A stretch of DNA of 45,936 bases from Gammaproteobacteria bacterium (GCA_026706665.1 JAPOYI010000127.1:1-45936), one strand, 5' to 3'. Shown: positions 34,263 through 43,303, numbered from the stretch's first letter. The notes: a model not told the origin generated them from the sequence alone. Program-made: numbers and translations.

Positions 34263-35354
34263 TCAGGATGCCCGCAGACACGAATCCACCAGCGGTCGCG
34301 TCACGTCGAGGCTTTCGTCGATCAGCGTGATGATGCCGTGGCCGCTGCACACCTCGTCCGGGGCGGGGTTGATGTGTACCCCGCGGCAGTCGATGTAGCC
34401 CATCGGAATGCCGGCATCGCCACGTACGAAGCTGATCACGATGTCGCGCCAGACAAGTCCCTTGAAGGGCGTTTCGAATCGCGTCAGCCGGTCGGCTTCG
34501 TGGGTGAACATGGTTTCCAGAACCTGTTCGACGCCGGGCTCGGTCAACGCGCGCACGACGAATTCCGGATACGCGCGAATGGGCCGAATCACGGTGGTCG
34601 CGCCGGCGTCGAGGATGCGTTGGCGGTTCGCGTCGTCCACCACCTCGGCGACGATGGTGGCTTTGGTTCCGAGCTCGCGGATGCGGCCGAGAATGTCGTA
34701 GGTGTGCGCGTCGGATCGGGCATCGTAGATCTCGTCGGCGATGATGACGATGCAGCACGCGTGGCTGACGTTGGCCGCGGCCAGGTTCTCGGAATTCTCG
34801 GCCATGGCGTTGTACAGCGTGACGCCGGCATCGACGAGCTCGTTGCTCAAGCCCTCCTCGAAGTCGGGCGTCAGGAGTTGTATGGGGATATCGCCGAGCG
34901 GGGGCGCGCGGCGCACATGGTCCACCAGTCGCGGCAGATAGTTCTCGGCGTCCTGGGACGGGACATTGATTATCAGCAGATGGTCTTTCATGTTGCTCCA
35001 CTTGATTTCTCCGCGCCGCCGGCGATCCCGTTGCAGCGCGCGATAGTCGAATACATAGGTGGCGATCTGCGCCAGCAGAAAGGTGCCGAAGACATAGATG
35101 CACACCACGGTGGCCAGTCGCCCGGCGGGCGTGACGGCGGAGGCGTCGCCGTAGCCGACGGTCGTTGCCGTGGTCATCGTCAACCAGGCGGCGTCGCCGA
35201 GGGTCATTCCCTCGAACACCATCATCGCCATCACGTGCAGGCAGAACAGCCCCGCGAACATGGCGGCGGTGAAATAGAGGCGCCGCTTGATCGCGCCCGC
35301 CACGTACCGCGTGAAACGCAGGTATCGCCGTCGGCGCAGGAGTCGCCAGAGCAT
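34263..35354 (-). CDS. Potassium channel with cytoplasmic TrkA-N/RCK domain
   Basis: The 363-residue protein has two transmembrane helices (about 26-48 and 80-100) flanking a pore loop with the selectivity filter TVGYGD (65-70). A Rossmann-like regulatory domain follows (HLLIINVPSQDAENYLPRLVDHV..., CCIVIIADEIYDARSDAHTYDI), and a C-terminal VWRDIVISFVRGDAGIPMGYI region resembles TrkA-C. It should form tetrameric K+ channels gated by ligand binding. It lies 90 bases downstream of the DUF2170-PspA-DUF2491 group on the same strand, suggesting a link with membrane-stress handling (inference). Confidence 0.9.
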   Translation of the reverse strand: MLWRLLRRRRYLRFTRYVAGAIKRRLYFTAAMFAGLFCLHVMAMMVFEGMTLGDAAWLTMTTATTVGYGDASAVTPAGRLATVVCIYVFGTFLLAQIATYVFDYRALQRDRRRRGEIKWSNMKDHLLIINVPSQDAENYLPRLVDHVRRAPPLGDIPIQLLTPDFEEGLSNELVDAGVTLYNAMAENSENLAAANVSHACCIVIIADEIYDARSDAHTYDILGRIRELGTKATIVAEVVDDANRQRILDAGATTVIRPIRAYPEFVVRALTEPGVEQVLETMFTHEADRLTRFETPFKGLVWRDIVISFVRGDAGIPMGYIDCRGVHINPAPDEVCSGHGIITLIDESLDVTRPLVDSCLRAS

Positions 35355-35443
35355 CGGGACGGGTTCGGGGCTATCGCGACAGTCGCATCGCCGGAGAGCC
35401 TATCAGGGCGATGGCGAACGCTTCAATGCGATGGGTCGATGGC

Positions 35444-35785
35444 TTACGCGTCGCCGAGTTGCGCCGTGACTTCCTCCAGCACGCAACGCTTGAGGACCTG
35501 CGGGTCGGCCTCCGGTTTGGCGTAGCGCTCGGCCAGGATGCGGAGGTCGGCATCGCTGAAGGACAGGCTGATGCGGGGGCGCTGGATCTTGGAGAAAGGC
35601 AGTCCGACCAGCTTTCTCACGTAGTCGGAATAGCTCAGGTCCGCTGCCGCGGCGGCGAGGCGGACCTTCCGTAGAAGCGACTGGCGGAATTCGAAGTGAA
35701 CCTGGATCTTTCGCAGCGCCCGCCGTTCAGCCTGGAATCGCCCGGACCTGGATTCGCTGGCAGCGCGACGCGAAGAGGCTCTCAT
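35444..35785 (-). CDS. Small basic protein with ribbon-helix-helix-like C-terminus
   Basis: The 113-residue protein is not recognised by name. The N-terminus is very basic (MRASSRRAASESRSGRFQAE). The middle, KIQVHFEFRQSLLRKVRLAAAAADLSYSDYVRKLVGLP, has the strand-helix-helix rhythm of ribbon-helix-helix DNA-binding proteins or relaxosome-type accessory proteins. The C-terminus SDADLRILAERYAK continues helical. Its ATG overlaps the stop of the DUF2491 gene (ATGA at 35785-35782). It occupies the place where E. coli has yjfL after yjfK. Confidence 0.65.
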   Translation of the reverse strand: MRASSRRAASESRSGRFQAERRALRKIQVHFEFRQSLLRKVRLAAAAADLSYSDYVRKLVGLPFSKIQRPRISLSFSDADLRILAERYAKPEADPQVLKRCVLEEVTAQLGDA

Positions 35786-36429
35786 CCCTCGCCCGGCCAC
35801 ATCGATTCGATGACATCCGGCGGGCAGTTCACTTCCGCGAACACTTCCGTCTCGCCGTCGGCCGAAACCTCGACGCTGAGTCCATGGCGGCCGGTGTCGT
35901 CCTCGCATTCGTGGCAGCGGAGTTCCTCGGCGTCATCGTCCTGCAGCCGCGACGGTGTCTCGCCCCGGCAATCGCGGTCGTAGTAGTAGCCCTCGGCCCA
36001 CTTCTTGGTTTGCGCGTACCGGCTCGCGATCCAACCCTCGTACCGGGGAAGGGCATCCGCTACCTCGAGCTCGGCAAAGTCCTCGTCCCACAGGGCGGCG
36101 AATGCATCCTCATCGAACAGCCGCAACACGTCGGCCCGGGGCACCGTTCGGGAAAGGGACATTTCGCTTGCGTCAGCGGCATCGAAGCCGAGGTAGATCC
36201 GGTCCCCGCCGGTTCCGTCCAGGGTAAGTTCGGCGTAGAGGCCGTCCTCGAAGTGGTACGCGCCCACCGCGCTGACCTCGAACGTCTGTCCCTGGACATC
36301 GGGCGGCAGGAGCAGGCGGTGCTTGAATGTCAGCAGGTCGCCGGCCGCGAGATCCCCTGGACCGGACAGTTGTCGCGGCCCGTCGTCGTCGCGCTTGCCG
36401 AAACGGCTCCTGAGTATCTTCCGAAGCAA
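35782..36429 (-). CDS. DUF2491 family protein (YjfK-like)
   Basis: The ~215-residue cytosolic protein has the look of DUF2491: GDLLTFKHRLLLPPDVQGQTFEVSAVGAYHFEDG, a central YLGFDAADASEM, WDEDFAELEVADALPRYEGWIAS, and a final acidic half with a possible metal-binding CHECEDDTG. In E. coli, yjfK follows the PspA-like yjfJ, matching the order here. The start is uncertain: no ATG exists near the PspA stop, so I used a TTG eight bases downstream of it (36429). Function is unknown. Confidence 0.7.
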   Translation of the reverse strand: MLRKILRSRFGKRDDDGPRQLSGPGDLAAGDLLTFKHRLLLPPDVQGQTFEVSAVGAYHFEDGLYAELTLDGTGGDRIYLGFDAADASEMSLSRTVPRADVLRLFDEDAFAALWDEDFAELEVADALPRYEGWIASRYAQTKKWAEGYYYDRDCRGETPSRLQDDDAEELRCHECEDDTGRHGLSVEVSADGETEVFAEVNCPPDVIESMWPGEG

Positions 36430-36436
36430 GGCTGGG

Positions 36437-37132
36437 TCAGCCCGATTGCCTGGCCTTGAGCCGCGCGAGAACGTCCGATCCGGCGGACCCGCCGGAGGTG
36501 CCGATGCCCTTCGCCTTGAGTTTCGCGTCGATGTCGTCGACGCCTTCCTGGCCCTCCAGCCACTCTCCGGCTTCCATGCGGTCCTGCCAGTTCTGCTGCT
36601 TGGCCTTGACCCTGTCGAGGGCCTGGGACACCCGATGGCCCTTCGATCCCGTCGCCGCGAAGTTGCGCGAGACGCTTTCCGTGGCGCGCTGCAGTTCCTG
36701 CACCGTGCGCACCTTGTCCAGTTCACGCTTGTTCTTCTGGATGGTCCGCTCGCGGGCCTTGATCATGGCGTGGATCTTGTTGACCTCGTTGTTGAGCGCC
36801 TCCTGTTCGCCGGCCTTGTCGTCGCGATCTCCTTCCAGTTCGGCAATGCGTTCGGCGACCTCTCCGGCGAGCGACTCCTCGCCGGCGTTCAGGGCCGAGA
36901 TCGCCTTCTGCTCATAGTCGGCGATGTCCGCGGCCAAAGTGGACAGGTCGCGCTTGAGACGGATCTCGGAACTCTTCATGCGCGTCAGGCTCTGCTTCGC
37001 GCTGGCTATCGCCGACTCGGCATCGCGAATCTCCTGCTCGAGAATGCGGATGGCGTTGGCGTCCACGATGGCCTCGCCGACTTCGTTGGCGCCGCCCCTT
37101 ACTGCCTGCATCAGGTCTTTCAGTACACCCAT
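36437..37132 (-). CDS. PspA/IM30 (ESCRT-III-like) membrane-stress protein, YjfJ-type
   Basis: The 231-residue, almost entirely coiled-coil protein opens MGVLKDLMQAVRGGANEVGEAIVDANAIRILEQEIRDAE, typical of PspA/IM30, and continues with charged heptads to VSQALDRVKAKQQNWQDRME. Such proteins polymerise on membranes and help maintain them under stress. The C-terminal tail IGTSGGSAGSDVLARLKARQSG resembles YjfJ more than classical PspA. AGAGG lies before the ATG. It sits between DUF2170 and DUF2491 genes as in E. coli yjfI-yjfJ-yjfK. Confidence 0.92.
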   Translation of the reverse strand: MGVLKDLMQAVRGGANEVGEAIVDANAIRILEQEIRDAESAIASAKQSLTRMKSSEIRLKRDLSTLAADIADYEQKAISALNAGEESLAGEVAERIAELEGDRDDKAGEQEALNNEVNKIHAMIKARERTIQKNKRELDKVRTVQELQRATESVSRNFAATGSKGHRVSQALDRVKAKQQNWQDRMEAGEWLEGQEGVDDIDAKLKAKGIGTSGGSAGSDVLARLKARQSG

Positions 37133-37210
37133 GTTGATTGCCTCTCTCGTGTTGCTTTGCTTCGGTTGCTATCGCTCTTTTTCGCTCTCTTTTTCGCTCC
37201 TGACATCGGT

Positions 37211-37612
37211 TCAGGCCAGCAGGTGTTCTACGGCTTCAAGCACGTCGATGGTGTTTTCCGCCTGCACTTCCAGTTCGTGCGCGATCACCTCGAACCGCGT
37301 CGACAGCGCCATGGCGCCGAACAGAATGTAGGTCTCCCCCTGCAGGCCGATGGACGACAGGGGCACGGCCGGACTCAGCCGCAGGAAGATCGCGTTGAGC
37401 TCGTCGACATTGCCGGACTCGACTTCAGAAATGTTGAAAAGGGGGGTCACCGCAAGGATCTGCGTATCTGTCTGGGTGACGTGGATGGGAAACTCGTCGT
37501 TGTTCGAGCAGGTGACCTCCAGGATATCTTGCTCCGTCACGAGCGCATCGAAGGTGGTGCCTTCCTCGCCGTTGAAGTCGTTCAGCCGGAAGGCCAGCTC
37601 GTCGAGGGTCAT
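37211..37612 (-). CDS. DUF2170 family protein (YjfI-like)
   Basis: The 133-residue acidic protein is recognisable as DUF2170 from LTLDELAFRLNDFN-type opening, DALVTEQDILEVTCSNNDEFPIHVT, ILAVTPLFNISEV and LGETYILFGAMAL-like LQGETYILFGAMALSTRF, ending VEAVEHLLA-like. The role is unknown; it travels with PspA-like YjfJ. I chose the ATG at 37612 (MTLDELAF) with GGGAG upstream. It is the first gene of the operon and lies behind a palindrome-bearing promoter (37669-37697). Confidence 0.85.
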   Translation of the reverse strand: MTLDELAFRLNDFNGEEGTTFDALVTEQDILEVTCSNNDEFPIHVTQTDTQILAVTPLFNISEVESGNVDELNAIFLRLSPAVPLSSIGLQGETYILFGAMALSTRFEVIAHELEVQAENTIDVLEAVEHLLA

Positions 37613-37668
37613 CGCGTATCTCCCAATTCCTGGTTGTCGTCCCGCCGGTAGCGGTAACCGTCGAAAGC

Positions 37669-37697
37669 ACACTATGACATATTATGTCATCGGTCAA
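37669..37697 (-). promoter_or_regulatory. Promoter with operator palindrome in its spacer, for the DUF2170-PspA operon
   Basis: On the minus strand TTGACC (37697-37692) and TAGTGT (37674-37669) are 17 bases apart. The spacer region carries the palindrome ATGACATATTATGTCAT (37674-37690), eight-base arms around a single centre base. A protein bound there would block RNA polymerase, so a repressor-controlled operon is likely (inference). The -10 box is weak. Confidence 0.5.
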
Positions 37698-37730
37698 GCG
37701 TTTAGTTGGAATGTCGATCAGACCCGGCGG

Positions 37731-38026
37731 TCAGTCATCACCGACCGTCAACTTTCCCCTGATGTCTCTGAACACTCCATCCTGGGGCGTGGTGCGCCCT
37801 GCCGAGATGTCTGTTTCACCCTGGACCATGAGTTTCAGCATCAGCAGCGCGTCCTGTAGGCGCTGATACGATGCATAGTCCTGTACGACAGCGCATAGTC
37901 CTGTACGACAGCGCTGGCTGCGCCCCGTTGCGTCAGCACGACTACCTGTTCGGATGACTTCATCTCCGCAAGTATCTGTGTCGCCCTGGCCTTGAATTCG
38001 CTCAGGCTCATGATGGACGTTGTCAT
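37731..38026 (-). pseudogene. Phd/YefM-type antitoxin disrupted by a 20-bp tandem duplication
   Basis: The gene begins MTTSIMSLSEFKARATQILAEMKSSEQVVVLTQRGAASAVVQDY, the DNA-binding N-terminus of Phd-family antitoxins. A 20-bp unit (37873-37892) is then repeated exactly (37893-37912), shifting the frame to an early stop at 37841. Removing one copy restores ...VVQDYASYQRLQDALLMLKLMVQG...RDIRGKLTVGDD and a stop at 37731, a normal 91-residue antitoxin. No toxin gene follows; the PspA operon begins directly downstream. AAAGG precedes the ATG. It could be a phase-variable or freshly broken orphan antitoxin. Confidence 0.8.
37873..37912 (-). repeat. Exact 20-bp tandem duplication in the antitoxin gene
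   Basis: Two adjacent identical 20-base units. Because 20 is not a multiple of three, the second copy throws the Phd-type gene out of frame; deletion of one copy would restore it. Confidence 0.95.
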
Positions 38027-38217
38027 TGGAGGGCCTTTATCGGTCTCAATTCGATTTGATCGTACGGAAATGACGCGAGTCCGCAATCAGCACACCGGAT
38101 TGTCGGATTCGGCCTTGACTTTGGGAACGATAAGACGATGATCGCCGCTTTCGTCCCGTCGGCAGGCATCCGCAGCGTCTCCCGGCGGCGAGGCATGTTG
38201 GCACTGGAGAGGCTCCC

Positions 38218-40017
38218 ATGTCCGATCGATCGGTCTCGTTTACCGAGGTCTTCCATTTTGTCTGGGGCTATTGGCGGCGGCAGCCGGCGAAGCTGGTCCT
38301 GATCGTTGCCGGCGTGCTGCTGAGCATTCTGTTCGAAGTGCAGATTCCGGCCCGGTCGGCCGAACTGGTCACGGCGGTGCTGCATCTCGGCGACGGTCCG
38401 GCGGCGCTGGCGCAGGCGTGGACCGCCGCGTTCTGGCTGCTCGGGTTCCTGGCGGTGGTGTCCCTGGTGCAGCAGGGCTATTTCCGCTTGTGGATGTACT
38501 TCGCCTCGCAGGCGATGCAGGCCATGGTGATGGATGGTTTCCGCGCGTTGCAGCGGTTCAGCGCTGACTGGCACGAGAACGCGTTCGCGGGGGCCACGGT
38601 GAGAAAGGTCACGCGGGGCATGTGGGCATACGACGACTTCGCCGACGTGGTGGTGGTCCAGCTCGGCCCGACGCTGATCCTGCTCGTCGCGCTGTCGACG
38701 TCGATGTTCCTGCGCGAGCCCATGATGGGCCTCTACTTCGCGGTCTCCGTCGCGCTGTTCGTCGGCGTGAGCGTGTGGATGTCCCTGTCGTGGGTGGCGC
38801 CGGCAAACCGGCTTTCCAACGATGCGGACACGAAGATGGGCGGCGTGCTGGCCGATTCGATCACCTGCAACTCGGTGGTCAAGGCGTTCGGCGCGGAGCA
38901 TCGAGAAGACCGCCTGCTGCACGAGGTGTCTTCGGATTGGCGGTATCGTGCCCGTAGGGCCTGGACGCGCAGCATGGACCCGGTCGCCGTACAGTCGGTG
39001 CTCATCATCGCGATGCTCGGCGGGTTGCTGGCGATCGCGCTGGAGGGCGCCGCCGACGGCGCCACGGCGCTCGCCGACATGGTCTATGTCATCACGGCGT
39101 ACTTCATCGTCAACGGGTATCTGCGAGAAATCGGCTGGGAACTGCGCAGTCTTCAGCGTGCGGTGAACGAACTGGACGATCTTGTGAAGATATCGAAGAC
39201 GGCGCCGCAGGTGGCGAACCGCCCCGACGCGCCTGATTTCAGGGCGGGCGCCGGCTCGATTCGGTTTTCAGACGTTGGTTTCGCGTACAGCAACCAGCCC
39301 AGGGCGATCTTCGAGGACTTCTGCCTCGAAATCGCCGCCGGCGAGAAGGTCGCGCTGGTTGGCGAGTCCGGCTCGGGGAAGAGCACGTTCCTCAAACTCC
39401 TGCAGCGCCTCTACGACGTGGACGCGGGACGCATCGTTATCGATGGCCAGGATATAGCGTCGGTCGCCCAGGAAAGCCTGCGCCGGTGCGTCGCGATCGT
39501 GCCCCAGGAACCGATCCTGTTTCACCGCTCGCTCAAGGAAAACATAGCCTACGGGCGCCCCAACGCGTCGATCGACGAAGTGGTGGCAGCGTCCAAGAAG
39601 GCGCACGCGCACGAGTTCATCAGCAGGCTGAATGCCGGATACGACACGCTGGTCGGGGAACGGGGCGTCAAACTCTCCGGCGGCGAACGGCAGCGCGCGG
39701 CGATCGCCCGGGCCATTCTGACCGATGCGCCGATCCTGATCCTGGACGAGGCCACGTCGAGTCTCGACTCGATCACGGAGCGCCTGATCCAGGACGCGGT
39801 GGCAAACCTCCTGCGCGGACGTACTGCCATCATCGTGGCCCACCGCCTGTCGACGGTGCGGAGCGTGGACCGGATCCTGGTATTCGATGGCGGTCGGATT
39901 GCGGAAGAGGGGAATCACGCGGAACTGATGGCGCGACGCGGCCTCTACCGTCGCCTTTTCGACATGCAGTCGCTCGGTTTCGTCGACGACCTGGAGGCTA
40001 CGCGGAAGCTTGCGTGA
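38218..40017 (+). CDS. ABC exporter, fused permease and ATPase
   Basis: The 599-residue half-transporter has an N-terminal membrane domain of about six helices (residues ~18-310) and a C-terminal nucleotide-binding domain: Walker A GESGSGKST (from residue ~382), signature LSGGERQ (~486), Walker B ILILDEATSSLD and the switch histidine in VAHRLSTV. It works as a dimer, exporting lipids, drugs or peptides; the substrate is unknown. GGAGAGG precedes the ATG. It stands alone between the antitoxin remnant (divergent) and the restriction-modification region. Confidence 0.92.
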   Translation: MSDRSVSFTEVFHFVWGYWRRQPAKLVLIVAGVLLSILFEVQIPARSAELVTAVLHLGDGPAALAQAWTAAFWLLGFLAVVSLVQQGYFRLWMYFASQAMQAMVMDGFRALQRFSADWHENAFAGATVRKVTRGMWAYDDFADVVVVQLGPTLILLVALSTSMFLREPMMGLYFAVSVALFVGVSVWMSLSWVAPANRLSNDADTKMGGVLADSITCNSVVKAFGAEHREDRLLHEVSSDWRYRARRAWTRSMDPVAVQSVLIIAMLGGLLAIALEGAADGATALADMVYVITAYFIVNGYLREIGWELRSLQRAVNELDDLVKISKTAPQVANRPDAPDFRAGAGSIRFSDVGFAYSNQPRAIFEDFCLEIAAGEKVALVGESGSGKSTFLKLLQRLYDVDAGRIVIDGQDIASVAQESLRRCVAIVPQEPILFHRSLKENIAYGRPNASIDEVVAASKKAHAHEFISRLNAGYDTLVGERGVKLSGGERQRAAIARAILTDAPILILDEATSSLDSITERLIQDAVANLLRGRTAIIVAHRLSTVRSVDRILVFDGGRIAEEGNHAELMARRGLYRRLFDMQSLGFVDDLEATRKLA

Positions 40018-40235
40018 GGGCAGATGCCGAAAAAGATGGGTTGTGGCGGATCAGGGGAATCTAACCTGCGGCAACGGCCTCAGAATTCCGTTCTAGCACG
40101 CAACTGCGAGGGCGCTACATTGGTCCAATCGCACGACGTGGCGAAGGGCGAAAGACCGTCCCACTTGCTGAAGATCACGGTAAAATCCGCCGCCAACACA
40201 CTGTGACGCTGTCGACGAACGCGAGAGACCAAGGG

Positions 40236-41264
40236 ATGACCACCCCACCCCAAGAAATCCATGCTGTGGATTTGTTCTGCGGCATTGGGGGACTCACCCA
40301 CGGCCTGCAACTAGCGGGCATCGAAGTGCGAGCGGGATTCGACAATGATCCGACGTGCCAGCATGCATTCGAGGCCAACAATGATGGTGCCAAGTTCGTT
40401 TGCAAGGATGTCTGCGAGTTAGCGTTCGACGACGACATCGCCCCGCACTACGGGACGGATGCTGTGAGGGCACTGGTTGGATGTGCTCCTTGTCAGCCGT
40501 TTTCCGCACACAATCGTCGGCGTAGCCAGTCCGATGAAGATTGTTCGTTGGTCGGCGAATTCGCCCGCCTCGTCAAGGAGGGCACTCCTGATTTCGTTAC
40601 CATGGAGAACGTGCCGGGATTGGCAAAGCACTCAGTATTCCAAGATTTCATCGATGTGCTCGATGCCTTGGACTACGACGTGACCCACGAGATCGTCTCC
40701 TGCGAAGAGTTTGGAGTGCCCCAACGGCGTCGCAGACTTGTTTTGTTGGCCTCCAAGCTGGAGCCGGTCTCGTTGTCTGAGCACGAAGAAAGCCCACCGA
40801 CGGTTGGTGACTGCATTCGTTCCCTGCAACCGATCAAGGCTGGTGTCGGTTGCGAAAACGATCCCGCGCATGCAGCTATGCCGCTCTCGCAGACAAACCA
40901 TAAACGCATTGCCCAATCCAAGCCCGGCGGCACCTGGAAGGACTGGCCTGACGACCTAGTCAATGAGTGCCACCGCAGCGCCCACTATCCCGCCCCGTAC
41001 GGTCGCATGAGCTGGGATGCCCTCGCGCCGACAATCACTACTCAGTTCTGTTACTACAGCACTGGCCGCTTTGGCCACCCCGAGCAGAATCGTGCGATTT
41101 CCGTTCGGGAGGGTGCCATCCTTCAGACATTTCCGGACGACTACGTTCTCTTCGAGGAAGGGAAGCCTTGGACGATTCGAGACCTTGCGCGCCAAGTTGG
41201 GAACGCAGTCCCGGTCGAACTTGCCAAGGCAATTGGAAAAGCGTTCCGAGAGGTCGCCGCGTGA
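40236..41264 (+). CDS. C5-cytosine DNA methyltransferase
   Basis: The 342-residue enzyme has the ordered motifs of m5C methyltransferases: I AVDLFCGIGGLTHGL, IV with catalytic Cys86 in CAPCQPFS, VI ENV (124-126), VIII QRRRRLVLLAS, then a target-recognition region and IX/X RQVGNAVPVELAKAIG. It should methylate cytosine within a specific site to protect host DNA. A GTG at 40203 is an alternative start. Its stop overlaps the start of the next gene (GTGA), tying it to the GHKL-ATPase protein. The 218 bases upstream show no clear promoter. Confidence 0.93.
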   Translation: MTTPPQEIHAVDLFCGIGGLTHGLQLAGIEVRAGFDNDPTCQHAFEANNDGAKFVCKDVCELAFDDDIAPHYGTDAVRALVGCAPCQPFSAHNRRRSQSDEDCSLVGEFARLVKEGTPDFVTMENVPGLAKHSVFQDFIDVLDALDYDVTHEIVSCEEFGVPQRRRRLVLLASKLEPVSLSEHEESPPTVGDCIRSLQPIKAGVGCENDPAHAAMPLSQTNHKRIAQSKPGGTWKDWPDDLVNECHRSAHYPAPYGRMSWDALAPTITTQFCYYSTGRFGHPEQNRAISVREGAILQTFPDDYVLFEEGKPWTIRDLARQVGNAVPVELAKAIGKAFREVAA

Positions 41265-43303
41265 CCGAACGACGATATGTCATGCGGCTTAGCCTCAATG
41301 TGCTCAATCACATGGGGCTCTACCTCTACAGCAATACGCCAGCGGTGATCGCTGAGGCAATTGCCAACGCTTGGGATGCCGATGCTACAGAAGTAGATGT
41401 GGATCTCGACACGGCGGCCATGACGATCACCGTCCGCGATGACGGCCATGGTATGAATCTCGAAGACATCAATGACAAGTTCCTTTATGTCGGCTACCGC
41501 AAGCGCGGAAAGGACGGCCAGGCCCTCCTCACTCCGGCGGGCCGCAAGCCGATGGGTCGAAAGGGCATTGGGAAGCTCTCCTTGTTCGCGATCGCGAAAC
41601 GCATTTCGGTCTACACAAGAAAAGAAGGCGGGGCAGCCGAGTCATTCTTGATGGATGCGGATCGGATCAGGGAGGCCATTGAGGCTGAAGATCCGTCCAC
41701 AGCCAAAGACTACGCGCCTGAACCCATTCCATTTGACCGGAACATCCCCTCGAAGGGGACGATCCTTCACATTGAAGACCTCAAGCAGGCCCGCGTCACC
41801 CAAGCCACGTTTGCGGGCCTGAAGCAACGCATTGCCCGACGATTCAGCATTCTTGAAGACTTCAAGATCCGGGTGAATGGTGAAGAGGTTACCTTCGAAG
41901 ATCGCGACTACTTTCACAAGGCGCGGTTCATCTTCCAGTACGGTAAGGACTACGCTTCGCGGTGCCGCAACTTGGACCGGGACGTAGAGACTGGACAACC
42001 GATGAAGTACGAACGCGCTCATCGCTTCGACGGTAGCGGTGCGGTCAATCAACAAGGCGAGTATCCCATTGGTGGTTGGATCGCCATCGCCCGCCGATCG
42101 AACGACCTTGACGGGCAATGCGGCGATGACAATTTGAACAAGATCACGGTGGTCATCAGAGGGAAGGTGGCGCAGGAGGATATTCTTCAGGAATTCCGCC
42201 TCGGCGGGATGATTACCAAGTACATGTTCGGCGAGATCATCGCCGACTTCTTGGATGAGGACGACAAGGAGGACATCGCGACATCCAGCAGACAGAGCAT
42301 CGCCGTGGACGATCCGCGATACATCGCTCTTAAGGCCTTTCTCAGCGCGGAATTGCGACACATTTGGACCGAGACGAACAAACTCAAGGACAAACGAGGC
42401 CTGCAGAGTGCGCTAGCCGACAATCCTCCGCTTGAGGAATGGTACGAGGACCTGCCTTCGAAGCTAAAGCCCAGAGCGATGCGTATATTCGCGGAGATTG
42501 ACAAGGCGAACATCGACGAGGAAAGGAAACGTGACTTCTATGCCAACGGTGTATTGGCGTTTGAGCGACTCAAAATGGATGCGTCGCTCGACATTCTGGA
42601 CACGATCGATGAGTCGAACGTAGAGGCTTTCCTCAGTTTCCTTGCCGAGCTCGATGCTATTGAGGCTGCCAACTACAGGGAAATTGTTAATGAACGGCTA
42701 AAGGTCATACGCAAGCTCAGTCAGAGCGTGGTGGAAGACGTCAGAGAACGTGTTCTCCAGGAATACATCTTCGACCATCTGTGGTTGCTCGACCCCGCAT
42801 GGGAACGGGCTACCGAGTACGAGACTATGGAACAGCGTATACAGGCTGCCTTACCTGATGACCCAGACAAGACCGTGAACCTTCGCACCGACATACGGTA
42901 CCGACGGATCGCGGCCGGACATGTGATTCTTGAACTCAAACGCGGTTCTCGACGTCTTGCCAAGACTGAGATCGAGGAGCAGCTACGGAAATACATGACC
43001 GCTGCTCGAGACGAACTGAAGAAGGATCCCGACCAGAGTGCGCTCCCCATGGATGGGGTATGCATTCTTGGCCGACTCCCTTACAGGTGGGAGGATCTTG
43101 AGGAGCGGCGCCTTGACGAAGATTCGCTCCGACCGCACAGGATTCGGATCATGACTTACAGCGAATTGATCAACAATGCCGAATCCGCCTACGCGAAGTT
43201 CCTCGCGGCGACGGAATCGACCAAGAAGCTCAGCACGTTGCTCGGCAGGATTCGAGAGTACGCACCCGAGGAGTTGAACGAGCGGGTGGTCGATTCAGCA
43301 TAG
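41261..43303 (+). CDS. GHKL-ATPase/nuclease protein, restriction partner of the C5 methyltransferase
   Basis: The 680-residue protein has an N-terminal Hsp90/MutL-type ATPase: EAIANAWDAD (32-41), DDGHGM (60-65), GRKGIGK (99-105) and GTILHI. Its C-terminal region carries a PD-(D/E)XK-like motif, Asp544 (TDIRYRRI) with Glu558-Leu-Lys560 (VILELKRGS). ATPases of this kind next to m5C methyltransferases are known from restriction-modification systems (MutL/MORC-like proteins; the HgiDII restriction-enzyme family). It most likely cuts unmethylated DNA in an ATP-dependent way; the site is unknown. GTG overlaps the methyltransferase stop; an ATG seven codons on is an alternative. Confidence 0.8.
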   Translation: MTERRYVMRLSLNVLNHMGLYLYSNTPAVIAEAIANAWDADATEVDVDLDTAAMTITVRDDGHGMNLEDINDKFLYVGYRKRGKDGQALLTPAGRKPMGRKGIGKLSLFAIAKRISVYTRKEGGAAESFLMDADRIREAIEAEDPSTAKDYAPEPIPFDRNIPSKGTILHIEDLKQARVTQATFAGLKQRIARRFSILEDFKIRVNGEEVTFEDRDYFHKARFIFQYGKDYASRCRNLDRDVETGQPMKYERAHRFDGSGAVNQQGEYPIGGWIAIARRSNDLDGQCGDDNLNKITVVIRGKVAQEDILQEFRLGGMITKYMFGEIIADFLDEDDKEDIATSSRQSIAVDDPRYIALKAFLSAELRHIWTETNKLKDKRGLQSALADNPPLEEWYEDLPSKLKPRAMRIFAEIDKANIDEERKRDFYANGVLAFERLKMDASLDILDTIDESNVEAFLSFLAELDAIEAANYREIVNERLKVIRKLSQSVVEDVRERVLQEYIFDHLWLLDPAWERATEYETMEQRIQAALPDDPDKTVNLRTDIRYRRIAAGHVILELKRGSRRLAKTEIEEQLRKYMTAARDELKKDPDQSALPMDGVCILGRLPYRWEDLEERRLDEDSLRPHRIRIMTYSELINNAESAYAKFLAATESTKKLSTLLGRIREYAPEELNERVVDSA

